Shown one piece after another: positions 11,532 through 23,530 of a DNA stretch of 64,000 nucleotides (position 1 is the first letter of the stretch; each line of letters begins with the position of its first letter). Below the pieces are notes generated by a model. The model was given only the letters and a program-made list of their open reading frames with translations. It ran no database searches and was not told the DNA's origin. Source of the DNA: Zantedeschia hybrid cultivar (taxonomy: Eukaryota; Streptophyta; Magnoliopsida; Alismatales; Araceae). The position numbers and the translations under genes are program-made. Location: assembly GCA_030544215.1 (NCBI GenBank), contig JARZZO010000014.1, positions 19,502,234-19,566,233 of the forward strand. Reading direction: 5' to 3'.

Positions 11532-12249
11532 ATTCTGGTTCCACTATTGGAACCTTTGTTGTTGCATAGTTAGTTAAAATGTTAAATATGGGACAGGTAT
11601 AATACAATACAGGTATGTCTGGATATGATTCATCGGAAAGTCAATCAAAAAATCATTCAAATACATATCAGAAGTATGTAATCAAATATGTACATGTTTT
11701 GCTTGTCAAGATTTAAAATTTTTGACAAAAGTATAATAGATATAACAAATAAATATCTGGAAATTGAGGACCGGCCCAAATGTAGACCTTCCAATTAATA
11801 TCTGGCCCTTAGAATGAATCCCCTATATCCAAACTGCGAGCCTGTAATTATGAACATTAATTTCACGCGATGAACATCCTAAATTGCCCTTCTTTTGGCA
11901 ATGATATTTTATGAATTTCCATTCTCATCTAAAATACTTATAAATGGCAAAGCCCCGAAATACTCCCCTCTGTACCCTGCATTGCTGAGGTAACATGGAT
12001 ATGCTGCTGGATGTTTCCTTGACCCTGTTTTCTGATGGGAAATTGAAAGTTGTGTCCAATTCCCAATTGTCCATAGTCCTAAATATTCAATCAGGGAAAC
12101 TGTGAGAGGGGTGTTCTGATGCATCTAACAAGGAGAATGGTTTCCAGAAACCGCACTGGTGTTGGAGGTGATGGTGGATAGTAGTTTAGGGGTGATCACA
12201 GAGTTGGTGCTGAAGGTCCCAACGTCACCATCATGGAGGAGCCTGTGAG

Positions 12250-13593
12250 TAGGGGTGCAAAACGGGTGGATCTGGTAGGATCCGACCCAGACCCGGAAGA
12301 GACCCGGATCCATATTTTTGGATACAACTCTGCATCCGAATAATGCCTTGGCACATACGGACCTCCAGATTTGGATCCGCATGTGTCTTTACGTACCCCG
12401 ATCCAGATGTATGTAGATTTGCTTCGTGAAACTGCTGAAAGTTTCATTGCACTTGAGTGGTTTAAGGAAAAACCTAAAAAACCTTTCAAATAGATGAAAG
12501 ATTAACAGAAAAAATCATGTTTTTAACATGCTTCTTGCTAATATTTCAATTCAACAAGGAACAGAACAATACTAGATCTGAGAATTTTCTGATAAAAACA
12601 AGGACGGAGCAATACAAGATCTGAGATTGCTAAACAAAACAAGAATGGGAGGAAAACCAGATCAGAGATCTCTAATCAACACAAGGATGGGAGAGTAATA
12701 CCAGACTGAGATTTTTGAACAAAACAAAAATGGAAGCAATACCAAATCTGAGATTTCTGACCAACACAAGGACGGGAGAGCAACATCAGATCGGAGATTT
12801 TAAAATAAAACAAGAACGAGAGCAATATCAGATATGAGATTTTTGAACAAAACAAGAACGAGAATAATACCAGATCTGAGATTTCTGATCAACACAGGAC
12901 GGGAGTATTCCGTGAAGAATTATCAAAAGAAGAAATCAGATTTATCTCCTCCTGGGCCTAAAACAGCAATAATGGCACTTGTACACCAATGCCAAGCGAG
13001 CACAAAGAAGAAGCCAAAAAGATGCCCCTAGATTTTCACCAGAGGGAGAAGAAATGGGGAAGAGAGTACAGATGGCCCTTTCGTGATGCGAAAGAGGCAG
13101 CAGGGGGAAAACTCTGCAAGCGGAGTGGTGGCTGAACACTTGTGGTGCGGATGGCAAATGCTATCCCAGTCCCCAACTGAGCCGATGGCGCATTGGCGTG
13201 GTGGAGAATGGGGACGTGGTGGTGAATAGGGCCGCCGCTGCCGTGGTCAGCGGAGCAGGGGAGGAGGATGGGGCGTGGTGCTCAACAAGGCCGCCACCGC
13301 CGTGGTCTATAGAGCAGGAGAGGAGGATGGCACGTGGTGGAGGCAGCATGGTCGGAGTTGCTTCCAGGCCATCCTACCAGGCGCTTGCGGCGAAGGAAGG
13401 AATACCTGATTCTATAGGGTTTCAATTATTTAATATCTAAAAAATGGATACCCCGACGGAGGTCCACTTTCTAAAATACGGGTATGCCTGGGATCCATTT
13501 CATCTCATTCGGGTATACAAGAGGATTCGCATCCACATCTTTCTCATATGGTCGGACCAAATCCGGATAGATCCAGCCTGTTTTGCACCCCTA
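12250..13593. mobile_element. Non-autonomous hAT element D, 1344 bp, TSD CCTGTGAG
   Basis: The termini are inverted: TAGGGGTGCAAAACGGG on the left and its near-complement TGTTTTGCACCCCTA on the right. The flanks are a perfect 8-bp duplication, CCTGTGAG at 12242-12249 and 13594-13601, diagnostic of the hAT superfamily. The subterminal regions carry GGATCC/GATCCGG-rich repeats, typical of hAT. No transposase frame is present. The interior holds a ~55-bp tandem array and a GC-rich block (13000-13400) of possible captured origin. Confidence 0.9.
12553..12905. repeat. ~55-bp imperfect tandem array inside hAT element D
   Basis: About six to seven degenerate units with the core pattern CAGATCTGAGATTTCTGA, then ACAAGGACGGGAGAGCAA. 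Alternate units differ (AACAAAACAAGAA versus ATCAACACAAGGA), so amplification may have been by pairs of units. Confidence 0.75.
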
Positions 13594-13744
13594 CCTGTGA
13601 GTTCACCATTGGACACATGAGAAGACCCCATGGAGGTAACAAGAAATGGTTCTGAACTCTCATCCTCTTGTTCCCATCTGATTTTAAGGTGATTTAATTC
13701 TTGATCCGTGGGTATGATTTAAGGGTGATGCAAAAGAAAAAGCA

Positions 13745-13960
13745 TCAAAGTGAGGTAGGTATGGGTCGGCTACATGAATCATATCCTGCCATTTTAAACC
13801 ACCTCATGCCATATTTGTAGTTATATCTAGGAAGATCAAATTCCCTCTTATTATGTCTAACCATCTCATCTTAGGCCTTTCTTGGGTTCTTCTACCCTCC
13901 ACTCAAACTTGATCACGTCTTCTAAGCGGCACCAAACTTGGACAATGGTGCATATGACTA
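13745..13960 (-). mobile_element. LINE ORF2 C-terminal relic
   Basis: On the minus strand the broken translation reads like the extreme C-terminus of plant LINE polyproteins: a 'RPKMRW' motif, then about 30 residues later 'WQDMIHVADP'. The motif order and spacing fit the family. Stops interrupt it. Confidence 0.6.
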
Positions 13961-15740
13961 CAGTCCATTTTCTCAAAGCTCCTTCATTTGAAAATTTGTA
14001 TCTACATGTATAATATGCGTATGATACAGATACTCCACTACTATTGTTGTGAGTGGCTATTGCATAGGTCAGAGCAGAACAATTTAATTTGTTAAGTCTT
14101 TTTCAATTCCCCCCCCCCCCCCCAACCCAAATACACAAAAAGGGGAAAAAGAGGCAAAGTCCATCATATATTCAGGAGCTTAGCCCATCGTATATCCTTA
14201 ACCCTCTCACATCTAATACCCCTGATAGCAAAACCTGTCAGCAGCAAATCTGCAAAGTGGCAAGTCTTAAACTAAGTCGCTTTCCAACATTGGGATACGG
14301 TATTTGGATATATGACATTGACTAGCCTTGAATGCTGGTGCTGACTGCTGTCGCTAGCAAGAAGCTATAGGGAGTTAAAATATTGCCTAGAAATAGATCC
14401 ATGAGATGTCACCCACAGGATTTCTAAGGACTAAGGATGACCTCTAGGAGTTTTCTGTGTGGTACTGATCCTGAAACAATATGGCTGCCAAGGGGGGGAT
14501 CTAACCAAATAGGCTGGTCACCATCTGGTGTCCTTGATGCCTCCGAGCGTTGGGGGCTACCTATGAAGGGGGTGGTTGTAATGTTCCCCTATAAGGATAA
14601 ACATGATGCTTCCAGTACATGAGTCTTGTCTTTTGACCGTTGGGCCCCAATTTCGGTTGAACAAGGTCTGAAGGGCATCTCTAATATACCCAGCTAGCCT
14701 AAAGACCCGTTCATAAAATCGATTCAGTCTATTATTAGATGAATACAATGATGAGCATAGACACCTTATACTTACAAAGGAGGAGGAAAATACCCAAATT
14801 GCCTGTTTCAGAAATTTTGATGGTGGAAAGCTAAATCCTGGGAATCATTTCTGGATCTCAGACCTTAAGGATCACATTCATCATAAGAACACAACCTCTT
14901 TGGTTTATCCAAGTGGATAGTCAGCTTCACATTTAGAGGGAGGAAAACTGAGGATTAACTCTGTTTCACCATCTAAAATTTTGCAGAATAAAATGAGACA
15001 AAGCAAAGCATGGGCTAATTGGAGCACTCTTTGGATTTATAAACCTCCAAGGATCCTGTTCATAGTCAGGACATGTACTTTGGTGGCTGTTCAAGACAAG
15101 AATTGGGGTTGTCATTTGGTACTTGGCATGTTTTGAAGGTCATTCATTCATGGAAACCAGAAAATTGGAGTGCAGAAAATGCGGACAATGAGAAGGAAAA
15201 ACCACTTAAACAAGGACTATTCATGGGTTCAAAGGCTCTAGAGGATCCACCCTCATCAGAGCAAATCCAAGCTCTTTGAAAATTATGCTATTGAAAGCTA
15301 AAGTCTCCAAGGGGTTACTGGATAATGGTTCATGGCCTTGGGAACCCATCTCATTTCACGATAAATCTGCCAGGGCCAAAAAAAGCAAAGGAAAAATTAT
15401 TAGATTTTAAATTTCTAGCCAAATTGCAAATAGAAGTGAAGGCGAAGAGAGAGACCCAAACAACCCCTGGACTGTGGAGGAGCAAGTCGGCAGACCCAAT
15501 TGGCCTGGGGAGGACCCAACTGGCAGGCCCTTAAAGGTGCTGAATCTGCTGATTGACTTGCTGGTCAATGGAGCCCTTTGCCTCTTGGCCTTCATGATTA
15601 GGTCCTTTTCACTTCTTTAGGCTTTTTGGTTGGCATTCTGGGCTCCGTTGACTTCCACTGGGTTTTATCCTTCAACGTGGTGCACCATCTAGCCTGTGGG
15701 GTTTCTTTTCACACATTAAGTGATTTTGAGCTCTAATTTG
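13961..15740. other. Spacer without supported gene
   Basis: It contains a C homopolymer at about 14109-14123 and scattered short open frames. None has a domain or splice context I can support. A weakly retroelement-like stretch at 14800-15080 is too decayed to classify. Confidence 0.35.
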
Positions 15741-15747
15741 ACAAATG

Positions 15748-15975
15748 CTCCTGTGAAATGCATGTGGATGCATGTCCATGTTGACTCACAAATGCACATC
15801 ACTCAATTCTGATGTTTGAAATGGGATTTTGGGATGGCTAATTGTGCTTTAATTCAACAGACTCCTGTGAAGTGCATGTGGGTGTGTGTCCATGTTGACT
15901 CATGAATGCACATCATCATTCATTTCTGACGTTTGAAATTGGGTTTTGGAATGGCAGAATTGTTGGAGGGATGAT
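15748..15975. repeat. 114-bp tandem duplication
   Basis: A unit starting CTCCTGTGAA at 15748 is repeated from 15862. Both copies contain CATGTCCATG / GTGTCCATG, TTGACTCA, AATGCACATCA and TTTGAAAT.GG.TTTTGG.ATGGC. The copies have diverged by point changes and small indels. Confidence 0.75.
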
Positions 15976-16625
15976 GATGTGTATGTGGAGCTAGTGGTCC
16001 ATTGTATGTCCTTGTGTTAGATGTTTTAGATATCAGCATGTCTGATGTATGTTGGTGTTGACGGTTGAAGCAGGTTGTGATATATTTTGAAAAAGATAAA
16101 ATAAATAGAGGAATGCTACTACACCACACTTCTTATCACCCTCTTAGCCACATTCATTGGGAGCTGTTTGATTTGTTGATCAGATGGTTCTCATTAAAGT
16201 TACTTTTGACACAACTTTTTACTCAACTAATGCAGTTAATGAGAGCTCTTTGATCAAGTGATCAAGCGGCTTGCAGTCAGTGTGGCAAAGAGGGAGGCAA
16301 AAAGCGTGATGTAATAGCATTCCTCAAATGAATATATTCAGCTAGTAAAATCAATAGTGTACTAGCTATGCTTCTGTCTTTCTAACTTAATTGATACTCT
16401 TCTTTTGTCTGTCTTAGTTTCTCATTTCATGAGCTATATCCGTGCACATCTCAGATTTTTGGCTTTATACTATATTTTGACCTTGACTTGCCTTGTAAGT
16501 GTTCATACTTTTCACTATGTTTCCTTGTTGAATGTTATTCATTTTACTGTTTTTTTTGTGAACATTGAAATTTTGAAGATGAGTTGTGCTTTTTCTTCAA
16601 TTCTAGCTTTTGATTGTGTATTCAG

Positions 16626-18079
16626 ATGTCGGAGATGGAGTATTCCTGTTTTGTAGGGGGCCTTTCATGGTCAACTACTGACAGAGATCTGAGAGATGCT
16701 TTTGAGAAGATTGGCAACCTCACTGAAGCAAGGGTAACTGTGGAGATATCTTAGGTTCCATTTCACTCCCCTCCCCCCAGTGATGGAATACTGTGTTCCT
16801 TTGACTGCTATTTGGGTTTCATCTGCAGTAGAATTCCTGGCAATGGTGACTTGAATGTTGTCTCCCCTTTCAATTATGTACAGGGGTTTGTTTGCAGAAG
16901 TAACTCATGACCCATATTTTAGCTTTGTGAAAGGTAAAGCACATGTCGTATAGACAGTGACTGTCAACATGGATCATTGACAATGAAAAATGATCTTCAG
17001 TTTGACCTATTACCCTACAAAGCATTCTCTTTGTTTGCGGCTAAGAAAATAGAAGGGCTTGCTTTTCTGAAGTCTTTTCAGTTTATTGTTTTAAGAAGTA
17101 TTCTCACACTCTCCCTGCTGTCCAATCCGAAGATTGGATGGTGGGCAGACATGGAAAAATCAGAATCGGCCGATCCTGATCCGGATCGGCCGATTCAGAT
17201 CGGGATCGGCGGGTCCTGATCCGGCCTCCCCATCTAGGCCGGAATTCCTTGTGGGCAGATGTAGCCTGCTGTCCAATCCGAAGATTGGATGGTGGGCAGA
17301 CATGGAAAAATCAGAATCGGCTGATCCTGATCCGGATCGGCCGATTCAGATCGGGATTGGTGGGTCCTGATCTGGCCTCCCCATCTAGGCCGGAATTCCT
17401 TGTGGGCAGATGTAGCCTGCCAGAGTTATGTTGGATGCACTGAGGTGGGAGAACTGAACTTATGTTCGGCACCTCCTGCCATCTGATCCGAAGGGGTGTG
17501 GCCCGTCATGCCAAAGCTCAGTGTGGAATGCTAGCACATCTTGTTCTAATGTATGTCTTTTGTTAAAGACGAATCATCTGGTTGCTGCAGGTGGTTAAGG
17601 ACAAATATTCTGGTCGTTCCCGTGGATTTGGTTTTGTTACTTTCAGTGACCAGAGAGCTGTGGAAGATGCTATTGAAGAAATGAATGGTATGGACTTGGA
17701 TGGACGTTCTATTCTGGTAGAGAAAGCTCAGCCACAAGCATCTGGTAGAGATCGTGATAGTACTCGTGATTATGACCGTCGTGGATCTGGTGGTGGAAGA
17801 GGTTCTGGCAGCAGAGAATGTTTTCAATGTGGCAAGCCTGGACACTTTGCCAGGGAATGTCCATCTGGTGATGGAGGGAGAGGAGATAGGTATGGTGATA
17901 GAGATGACAGGTATGCACGTGGGGGCAGTGGAAATGGTCATTATGGTCCTGACCGTAATGGGGATCATTACGGTGGACGGAATAGGGATTCAGGTGGTCG
18001 TGGTGGCCCTGGAAATGACCGATACAGTCGTGACCGTTCTGGCCCTTATGAACGTCCTAGTGGAGGCTACAGATCTTGA
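16626..18079 (+). CDS. RZ1A: Glycine-rich RNA-binding protein with CCHC zinc knuckle (RZ-1A type)
   Basis: Two coding exons, 16626-16733 and 17591-18079, join in frame to 198 aa. The RRM covers about residues 6-82, with RNP2 CFVGGL (8-13) and RNP1 RGFGFVTF (47-54). A CCHC knuckle follows (C113, C116, H121, C126), inside a Gly/Arg/Asp-rich tail with RDR-, DDRY- and GGYRS-type repeats. The family binds RNA/DNA, associates with spliceosomes and acts in cold response as an RNA chaperone (established for Arabidopsis RZ-1a). At 198 aa it is somewhat shorter than Arabidopsis RZ-1a (about 245 aa), mainly in the tail. The ATG lies directly after an acceptor (TGTATTCAG|ATG), so a 5'-UTR intron exists whose donor is upstream. 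The intron 16734-17590 contains a 151-bp duplication. Splice joins AGG|GTAACT and CTGCAG|GTGG preserve the RRM. The function is by homology. Confidence 0.93.
17114..17415. repeat. 151-bp tandem duplication in the RZ-1A intron
   Basis: Copy 1 is 17114-17264 and copy 2 is 17265-17415, nearly identical. Each is GC-rich, with palindromic blocks such as GATCCGGATC and ATCGGCCGAT, unlike the AT-rich intron around it. The two look-alike short proteins read from this stretch are artefacts of the duplication. Confidence 0.92.
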
Positions 18080-18091
18080 CAAGGCCTTCAT

Positions 18092-18166
18092 GTAAGTCAA
18101 CACATTGATATTCATATACTATGCTAGTGGTGCTAAAAGAAGCTAATGTCTACTTTTTGGATGCAG
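18092..18166 (+). other. Probable 3'-UTR intron of RZ-1A
   Basis: Twelve bases after the stop codon, the sequence TTCAT|GTAAGT gives a strong donor, and TGGATGCAG|AATG 75 bases later gives an acceptor. An intron this close downstream of a stop is compatible with escape from nonsense-mediated decay (it is under about 50 nt away). Transcript data would decide. Confidence 0.55.
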
Positions 18167-18179
18167 AATGAAACTGGAG

Positions 18180-20084
18180 CTGCTATTGATGCATGATCGG
18201 TTTACTGGATATCCATGCTGCATGCTGTCACTTGGCATTTTTATTGTATGACACCTGGGCAATTTGTTATATGTTTTCTTTGCTGCTGTCTTGCATGAAT
18301 GTCATTCGTTCAACTTTCCTGTTTAGGTATGTGGATGATGCTTTGACTGTGTTTTGTGTTTTGCTTGCTTGGATGAATCTGGAATTCAGGTGCTTACTCA
18401 AGTGGCATTATTGTTGCTGGATTATGGCATTGTTTGTGTCACCATGGGTTGGATTTTGATGCATTGTTCATGTGAGGTTATTGGAAGATTCGGCTAGATG
18501 CCTTGGCTTGACCTAGATACTTTGTTCATTTTTGGGAAGTATGTCTAGGTAGCTTCCTACAGCAGTCAGCAAAAAATGAGTTGCCAAGACTACAAGCAGC
18601 TCCCAGCTTTCCTGGTTTTACCCCACAGATCAATGTCTTTCCTGGTTTTTCCTTGCAAGTCTTCGTCATTGACAAGGGTGCATCATGGCCAAGCTTATTC
18701 GACTTATCAGGGTCATCTATGAAATGATTTCTGATAGTTAAACTTTCGTCCTGACAGGGAGTTTTACTTTTGTGACCTGCACTGGCCGATCCATGCTTGG
18801 ATCTTCTTAGTGACAAGCATTCGCTGCTGGACAGTCTATTGCAGATTGATTCTGCCAAAGCCCTTCTGGGCACAAGCAGCAGCTATTTGCAGCTTTATAA
18901 GCATTCTTCTCATCCAGCTTTGTTCAAAAGCGAGGTTTGCGCATGTACAATCATGTTGCTGTGATTCCAAACTAATTTAGAAATAGATGGGCATGGTTCA
19001 ATGATTTGGTTTGTCTTTGATAACAGAGTCTCTTGAATATACCTCGTGAAGGAAAAATTTTTTTGTGGAATTAGCATTCTATGTTTTTTTAGAGAGAGAT
19101 TCTGTTCAAGTAAGCAAATATAGCAATCGCCGGCTAGGTTAGTAGTGACTTCATTCTTTGCAGTTTTATTTCCCTGTGGCTCTTTTCTCTGTAGTTACGC
19201 CTGGGCTGCCAAGAAAATTAGGTTATCCATTATCTCAATAACAACCAGTGTTTGTTCTGAAAATTGTACTTCTTAGTCTGCCACATTGGTGGTCTTGTAC
19301 TTTTAAATTCAATTCTATAACCATGATAGTTTGAAAACGAAAAATCTGGCTCCATCTTTTACTCTTCCCGTGCTTGCTTCTTTTGGCGGTGCTGGTCGCT
19401 TCAAGTGGATATGAAGCGTGGGTACCAGAGGAAACACTAATCTGGCACCAACAGCTGTGTTATCCTGTCTGATACAAATTCCGGGGGGCCACAAAGAGAT
19501 GGGTCTGGCCGCCATGGGACTGGAAACTATCAGTTGCCCTTCCTGTGGAGTTGCCCATCGCACATACCCAAATCCTAGTTACAGAACGAGTCATCGTTTA
19601 CCTCTCTAAGTATCTACTCTTTTGTCTTTGGAAAGGTCCAATAATACATGCTGACAAACGATTTTAATGATTTTAAGCAGTGAATAATATCACTTTTTTT
19701 TTTTTTTGCATATTATCATATTTATAGTATACTTGTACATTTGTTGCTGCAAGAAATGCACTCTTGTGAAACATCAGTATGTCGGTGGCTTGATTTAGCT
19801 GCAGTTTAGTGGATCTTTAACAGGGAATATCTTGGTCGTTAATCATTCATCATTTATTCAAGCGGCAAGTGCTGGGTTAATTCGAACGGTGACCGATATA
19901 CCTACATCAAATTGCATGAGAAAAGGGTGAAAAGGCCTGCAACTTGGGTTCGGTTAGGTCCACTTGAGATGAATCCTAATGCAGTCCATTGTTGAAGATG
20001 GTACTTCAAACGCAAACATAAATCTGAACTCATTCGGCTTATGGGTATTTGGTTGTCATATTGAAGAGTGATGCTTGTTGCATG
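18180..20084. other. RZ-1A 3' UTR and downstream spacer
   Basis: The first several hundred bases are T-rich and fit a 3' UTR, but no unambiguous poly(A) site was fixed. The open frames at 18526-18873 (-) and 19315-19563 (-) have no recognisable domain and are not annotated. Confidence 0.4.
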
Positions 20085-20092
20085 GCTAGGGA

Positions 20093-20311
20093 TAGGGTTG
20101 TCAATGGATATTTGAGTTTTGATTATCCACTCCATTTTTGTTTGTATTAATGGATATAGAGTTTTGTTAAAAACTATCCGTTAAGTTATAGTAAACGGAA
20201 ATGGATCTCCGATAATTATAGGAGTTAGAAATAGGAACATTCATTTTTGCATTTGTTAATCTATTTCCGTTTACGAATGATCATGTATCTTATACATTTA
20301 TCCACATACAC

Positions 20312-20368
<57 letters not shown>

Positions 20369-20837
20369 CTAACAATGAGAATATCTCTTGACAGTTTGTT
20401 AAAAGAAAGGTCACAGTAAGAAGTTGGAATTTTTTAACATTTTAATATAATTTTATAGCACATGTTTGAGTATATTCATATGTAAATTTAAATTGATAGA
20501 TAAAGTAGATTTCAAAATTGAAAATTTAAAATTCATAGATTGTTAATTTTTACATATATTAAAATTTTATAAGTTTAAATTTTTTAATTATTAGAAAAAA
20601 GTATATCAAAAAGTGAATAGTAATAGTGATTTTAAATATCTTCTTAATATAGTGATGGCGATCGCGGAAATTTCCGTTTACTTTTGTTTTTATTTATCAT
20701 TATTTATTTAAAAGTGAAAATGGATGTTAAAGCAAAACACTCACTTTCGTCTTTGTTTTCGTCTCTGACAAATCTTATAAGAATCGGAGGCGGAATGTGT
20801 CATTTTTGTTTTTATCTTCAACCTGTTGACAACCTTA
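20093..20837. mobile_element. Non-autonomous hAT element E, 745 bp
   Basis: The left end TAGGGTTGTCAATGG and right end TTGACAACCTTA are inverted repeats of hAT type. Flanking 8-mers GCTAGGGA (20085-20092) and ACTAGGGA (20838-20845) match at 7 of 8. The interior is AT-rich, with a (TG)n(TA)n microsatellite at 20312-20367. A relative without clear ends lies at 48880-49350; shared blocks include CATGTTTGAGTATATTCATA and AAATTTAAATTGATAGATAAA. Confidence 0.82.
20312..20367. repeat. (TG)n(TA)n compound microsatellite
   Basis: A short GTGTGTGTG run leads into about 23 TA units, seen directly. It is inside hAT element E and is missing from the relative at 48.9 kb, which has ACACACAC at that place. 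Confidence 0.9.
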
Positions 20838-20897
20838 ACTAGGGATATAAAACATGATGAGTTGAAATAAGTTTTCTTATCTCTTTTTGTCATTTAG

Positions 20898-21209
20898 AAA
20901 GTCCACATGGTCTTCGTCCCCCTATTAAATACATGACATGGATGTCATCCCATGCATCAGCACATAGGAGGAGGGGGCAAGTATGGGGAAGTAAATTAAA
21001 CAAGTAAAAAAAGTTACTCGTTAGATTACTTTCAAGAGCCTCATAAAGTTCTTGAGAACATCTTGAAGCTTTCGAGATTGAGAACTTCTTGATGCTCTCA
21101 AAAAGTATTTTAGTTGGCAAATATTTTTTATTTGGCACACCCCATACATACCATTGTTCGGATGATGTCGGGGTGCATTGAATGGCGGGATAGGGGTCAT
21201 GTGGACTTT
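20898..21209. mobile_element. Foldback MITE G1
   Basis: It begins AAAGTCCACATG and ends CATGTGGACTTT, an exact 12-bp inverted repeat. Weaker pairing continues inward (the flanking CCCCATAC/GTATGGGG blocks pair). The centre carries TTCTTGAGAACATCTTGAAG and GATGCTCTC motifs that recur in the 23.1-kb foldback element. No coding potential. Confidence 0.65.
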
Positions 21210-21299
21210 TTATACGACAAAAAGGAATAAGGGGCACATTTCAGCTCATCCTTTTTGCACCTCTGGCGGTGCAAGAAGTATTACTCCATATTGAATAGT

Positions 21300-22710
21300 T
21301 CTGTTAATATTATTTTTTGAGTAAAACTTGATATACTGTTAGGTAGTGCAAAAAAAATTGGGCGTAATCCGTTTTACATATCCGTGTAATCTGATCTCTG
21401 ATTTGGATTTTTTTTTTTATTATACAATTGAGTTTAATATTGATTTTTTAAACTTTTTTAAATTATCTGATTGGAAATGGATTGTATGAACATGCAAGAT
21501 ATAGTGTGTCTACTTAAATAAATTTTTAAAAAATATTTTTATAACACTGCCAATCAGTGTAGGACCCCATGGCCTTGTAGCAAATTTTACTCTTAATTTT
21601 GATACTGCTACGAAGTAGGTGCTTTTATGTTGTATCATTTTGTATATCCATACATGGGTAAAATGTTAGTCTTTAGTGTTGGACGGCCTAAAAACTTCTC
21701 TTCATTTTCCCACCTCCAGTTCTTTCTTTCCTCCTCATCCATGTTCTTTTATGTTCCTCTATCATCAATTTCAATATTAATATTATACATGTCTATCAAT
21801 TACTATATCAAACATGGCATTAAGCTTAAACCCGTCTCAACACCTTTTTAATCTACTTTGACACAGCCCAAGACAAAACATCTTAGCTTGACCGCATTTA
21901 AAATCAGTTTGAATGGCATACATTGTATAACCTATGGATTATATCATACAGTATTATTTTTTTAAAAAATACGTTGAGCTGTAAAAGGATCCGAAGAGCA
22001 CTAACCTAATCAGAATGGACGACCGAACACCTACTTAACCCCAAACCAAATTGCCGTAACGTGATTGCAAGGCACGCTGGGTTCCTCTACTCCATTTTTA
22101 TTTGGATCGCCATCTCTACTAATTCAAAATTTCATCCTCAAAAGAATAATACTTTTTTTATCTGTCTTACGTGCCATCTAGTGATGGTGGATTAGGACTA
22201 AATACTCAGTAAAACAATCTGGAGCTCTATTTGAAGCTTAAAGAATCCATTCGAACGCAGAGAAACTTGAGCCGGTTTAGACGCCAAGTCCGGCGTCAGC
22301 GTGCAAACTCAAGACTCAGAAGGCCAAAGCTCCTGGGCAGCTTATTTCCCACTATCATCACACGGTCGAACATTGGCCACACGCGATAGGCCTAATGTTG
22401 AGGTCCATGAAATTTTTCCCGTATGATGCACACTATAAGAATCAATCTGATCAGTCTAATCATCTAAGTTTATGTTTAGAAATTATATATACTCCTAGGT
22501 TATGGTTTCCATAAGGTATTCTGTTTCCTTCTACTGACCCTCCCCTTCTAAGTTTATGTTTAGCAATTATACATTAAATTAATTTGATAGTAATTATGAT
22601 CAGTTGAAAGGATCTTCGAGATATAAAAGGTTAATCCAATAATTCATATTCTCTCTTGACAGATAGAATATAGCAGAATATTCTCATTTTCTCTTTTATC
22701 TAATAGTAAA
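21300..22710. other. AT-rich spacer
   Basis: No gene supported. A short sequence at 21264-21287 (GGTGCAAGAAGTATTACTCC) resembles the terminus of the foldback family at 30.9 and 51.8 kb and may be a broken end of that family. Confidence 0.35.
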
Positions 22711-22723
22711 GGTTTAATTGTTG

Positions 22724-22992
22724 GGTGCATCATAAAATATCATAAAATCTCGATTTTGAGTTTATTGATTTTAAACTCAGTGTAAATAAAATCTCCCATT
22801 TTAAAATCAATTGTTTCTTGAAATTACTAGTTTTGATTTACAGTGATTTTAGATTGAAAATAAAATCAATTAAAAGAAAGATGTTAGGAGCCAAACATTT
22901 TTGAAATATAATAATTTATAGCACTCGAGACATAAAGAAAATATTGTTTTACGATTATTTATCACATTTTACAGTATTTTATACGATTCACC
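22724..22992. mobile_element. MITE H1 (GGTGCATCATAAAA ends)
   Basis: The left end GGTGCATCATAAAA and right end, read in reverse as GGTGAATCGTATAAAA, are inverted repeats. The whole element is alignable in reverse orientation with 33881-34154 (shared ACAATATTTTCTTT-like and TTTTAGATT blocks). The superfamily is uncertain because no target duplication was found. Confidence 0.6.
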
Positions 22993-23139
22993 AGATGAGA
23001 TGTTGTTTCCACTTTATAAGCTACTGAAAAGTTGTTTGGTAGTTGATCCAACCGAACGTCCCATTTTTGGCCTTATTTTACTATTTGAATATATATAATA
23101 GTTTAGTAGCCGATGATATTGGTCATGGCTGAATTGGAC

Positions 23140-23530
23140 CAGGCCACCTCGTCTCGCTCTATCACATGCACAATCGCACATGGCCTTGCGTCGCACATTA
23201 ACTGCGTCTTGACGTCAATAAAAAAAAAAATTAAAAAAAAAATATATTCTCAAAAGTGCTGTAATGTTATCGTGAGCATCCAAGCAGTTAGATGCTCTCT
23301 AGAGCATCATGATACTCTCGAGAACATCAAGGTGTTCTCTAGAGCATCTTGAGCAGTTGAATACTCTCGAGAACATTTTGTCGCTCTCGATAATATCTTG
23401 ACACTCTCGAGAGGGTAAAAAAATTTACAATTTTTTTGAATTTTTTTTTGTTGACGTTAAGGAGCAATTAATGCGGGAAGCAAGGTCATATGCGGGTGTG
23501 CACGCGATAGAGTGAGACGGGAGACGGGAC
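23140..23530. mobile_element. Foldback MITE G2
   Basis: Left arm 23150-23217 (from CGTCTCGCTCTATC to TTGACGTCAA) pairs imperfectly with right arm 23450-23521 (TTGACGTTAA to GATAGAGTGAGACG). Between them are tandem-like CTCTCGAGAACATC / CTCTAGAGCATC motifs, also seen inside foldback MITE G1. The arms of about 70 bp suggest a Mutator-like or foldback element. Confidence 0.7.

Noticed and set aside
17134..17443. Two near-identical short proteins
   Set aside because: They are translations of the 151-bp intronic duplication and overlap a well-supported intron.
18526..18873. 115-codon minus frame downstream of RZ-1A
   Set aside because: No domain, no splice context, and it lies antisense to the probable 3' UTR.
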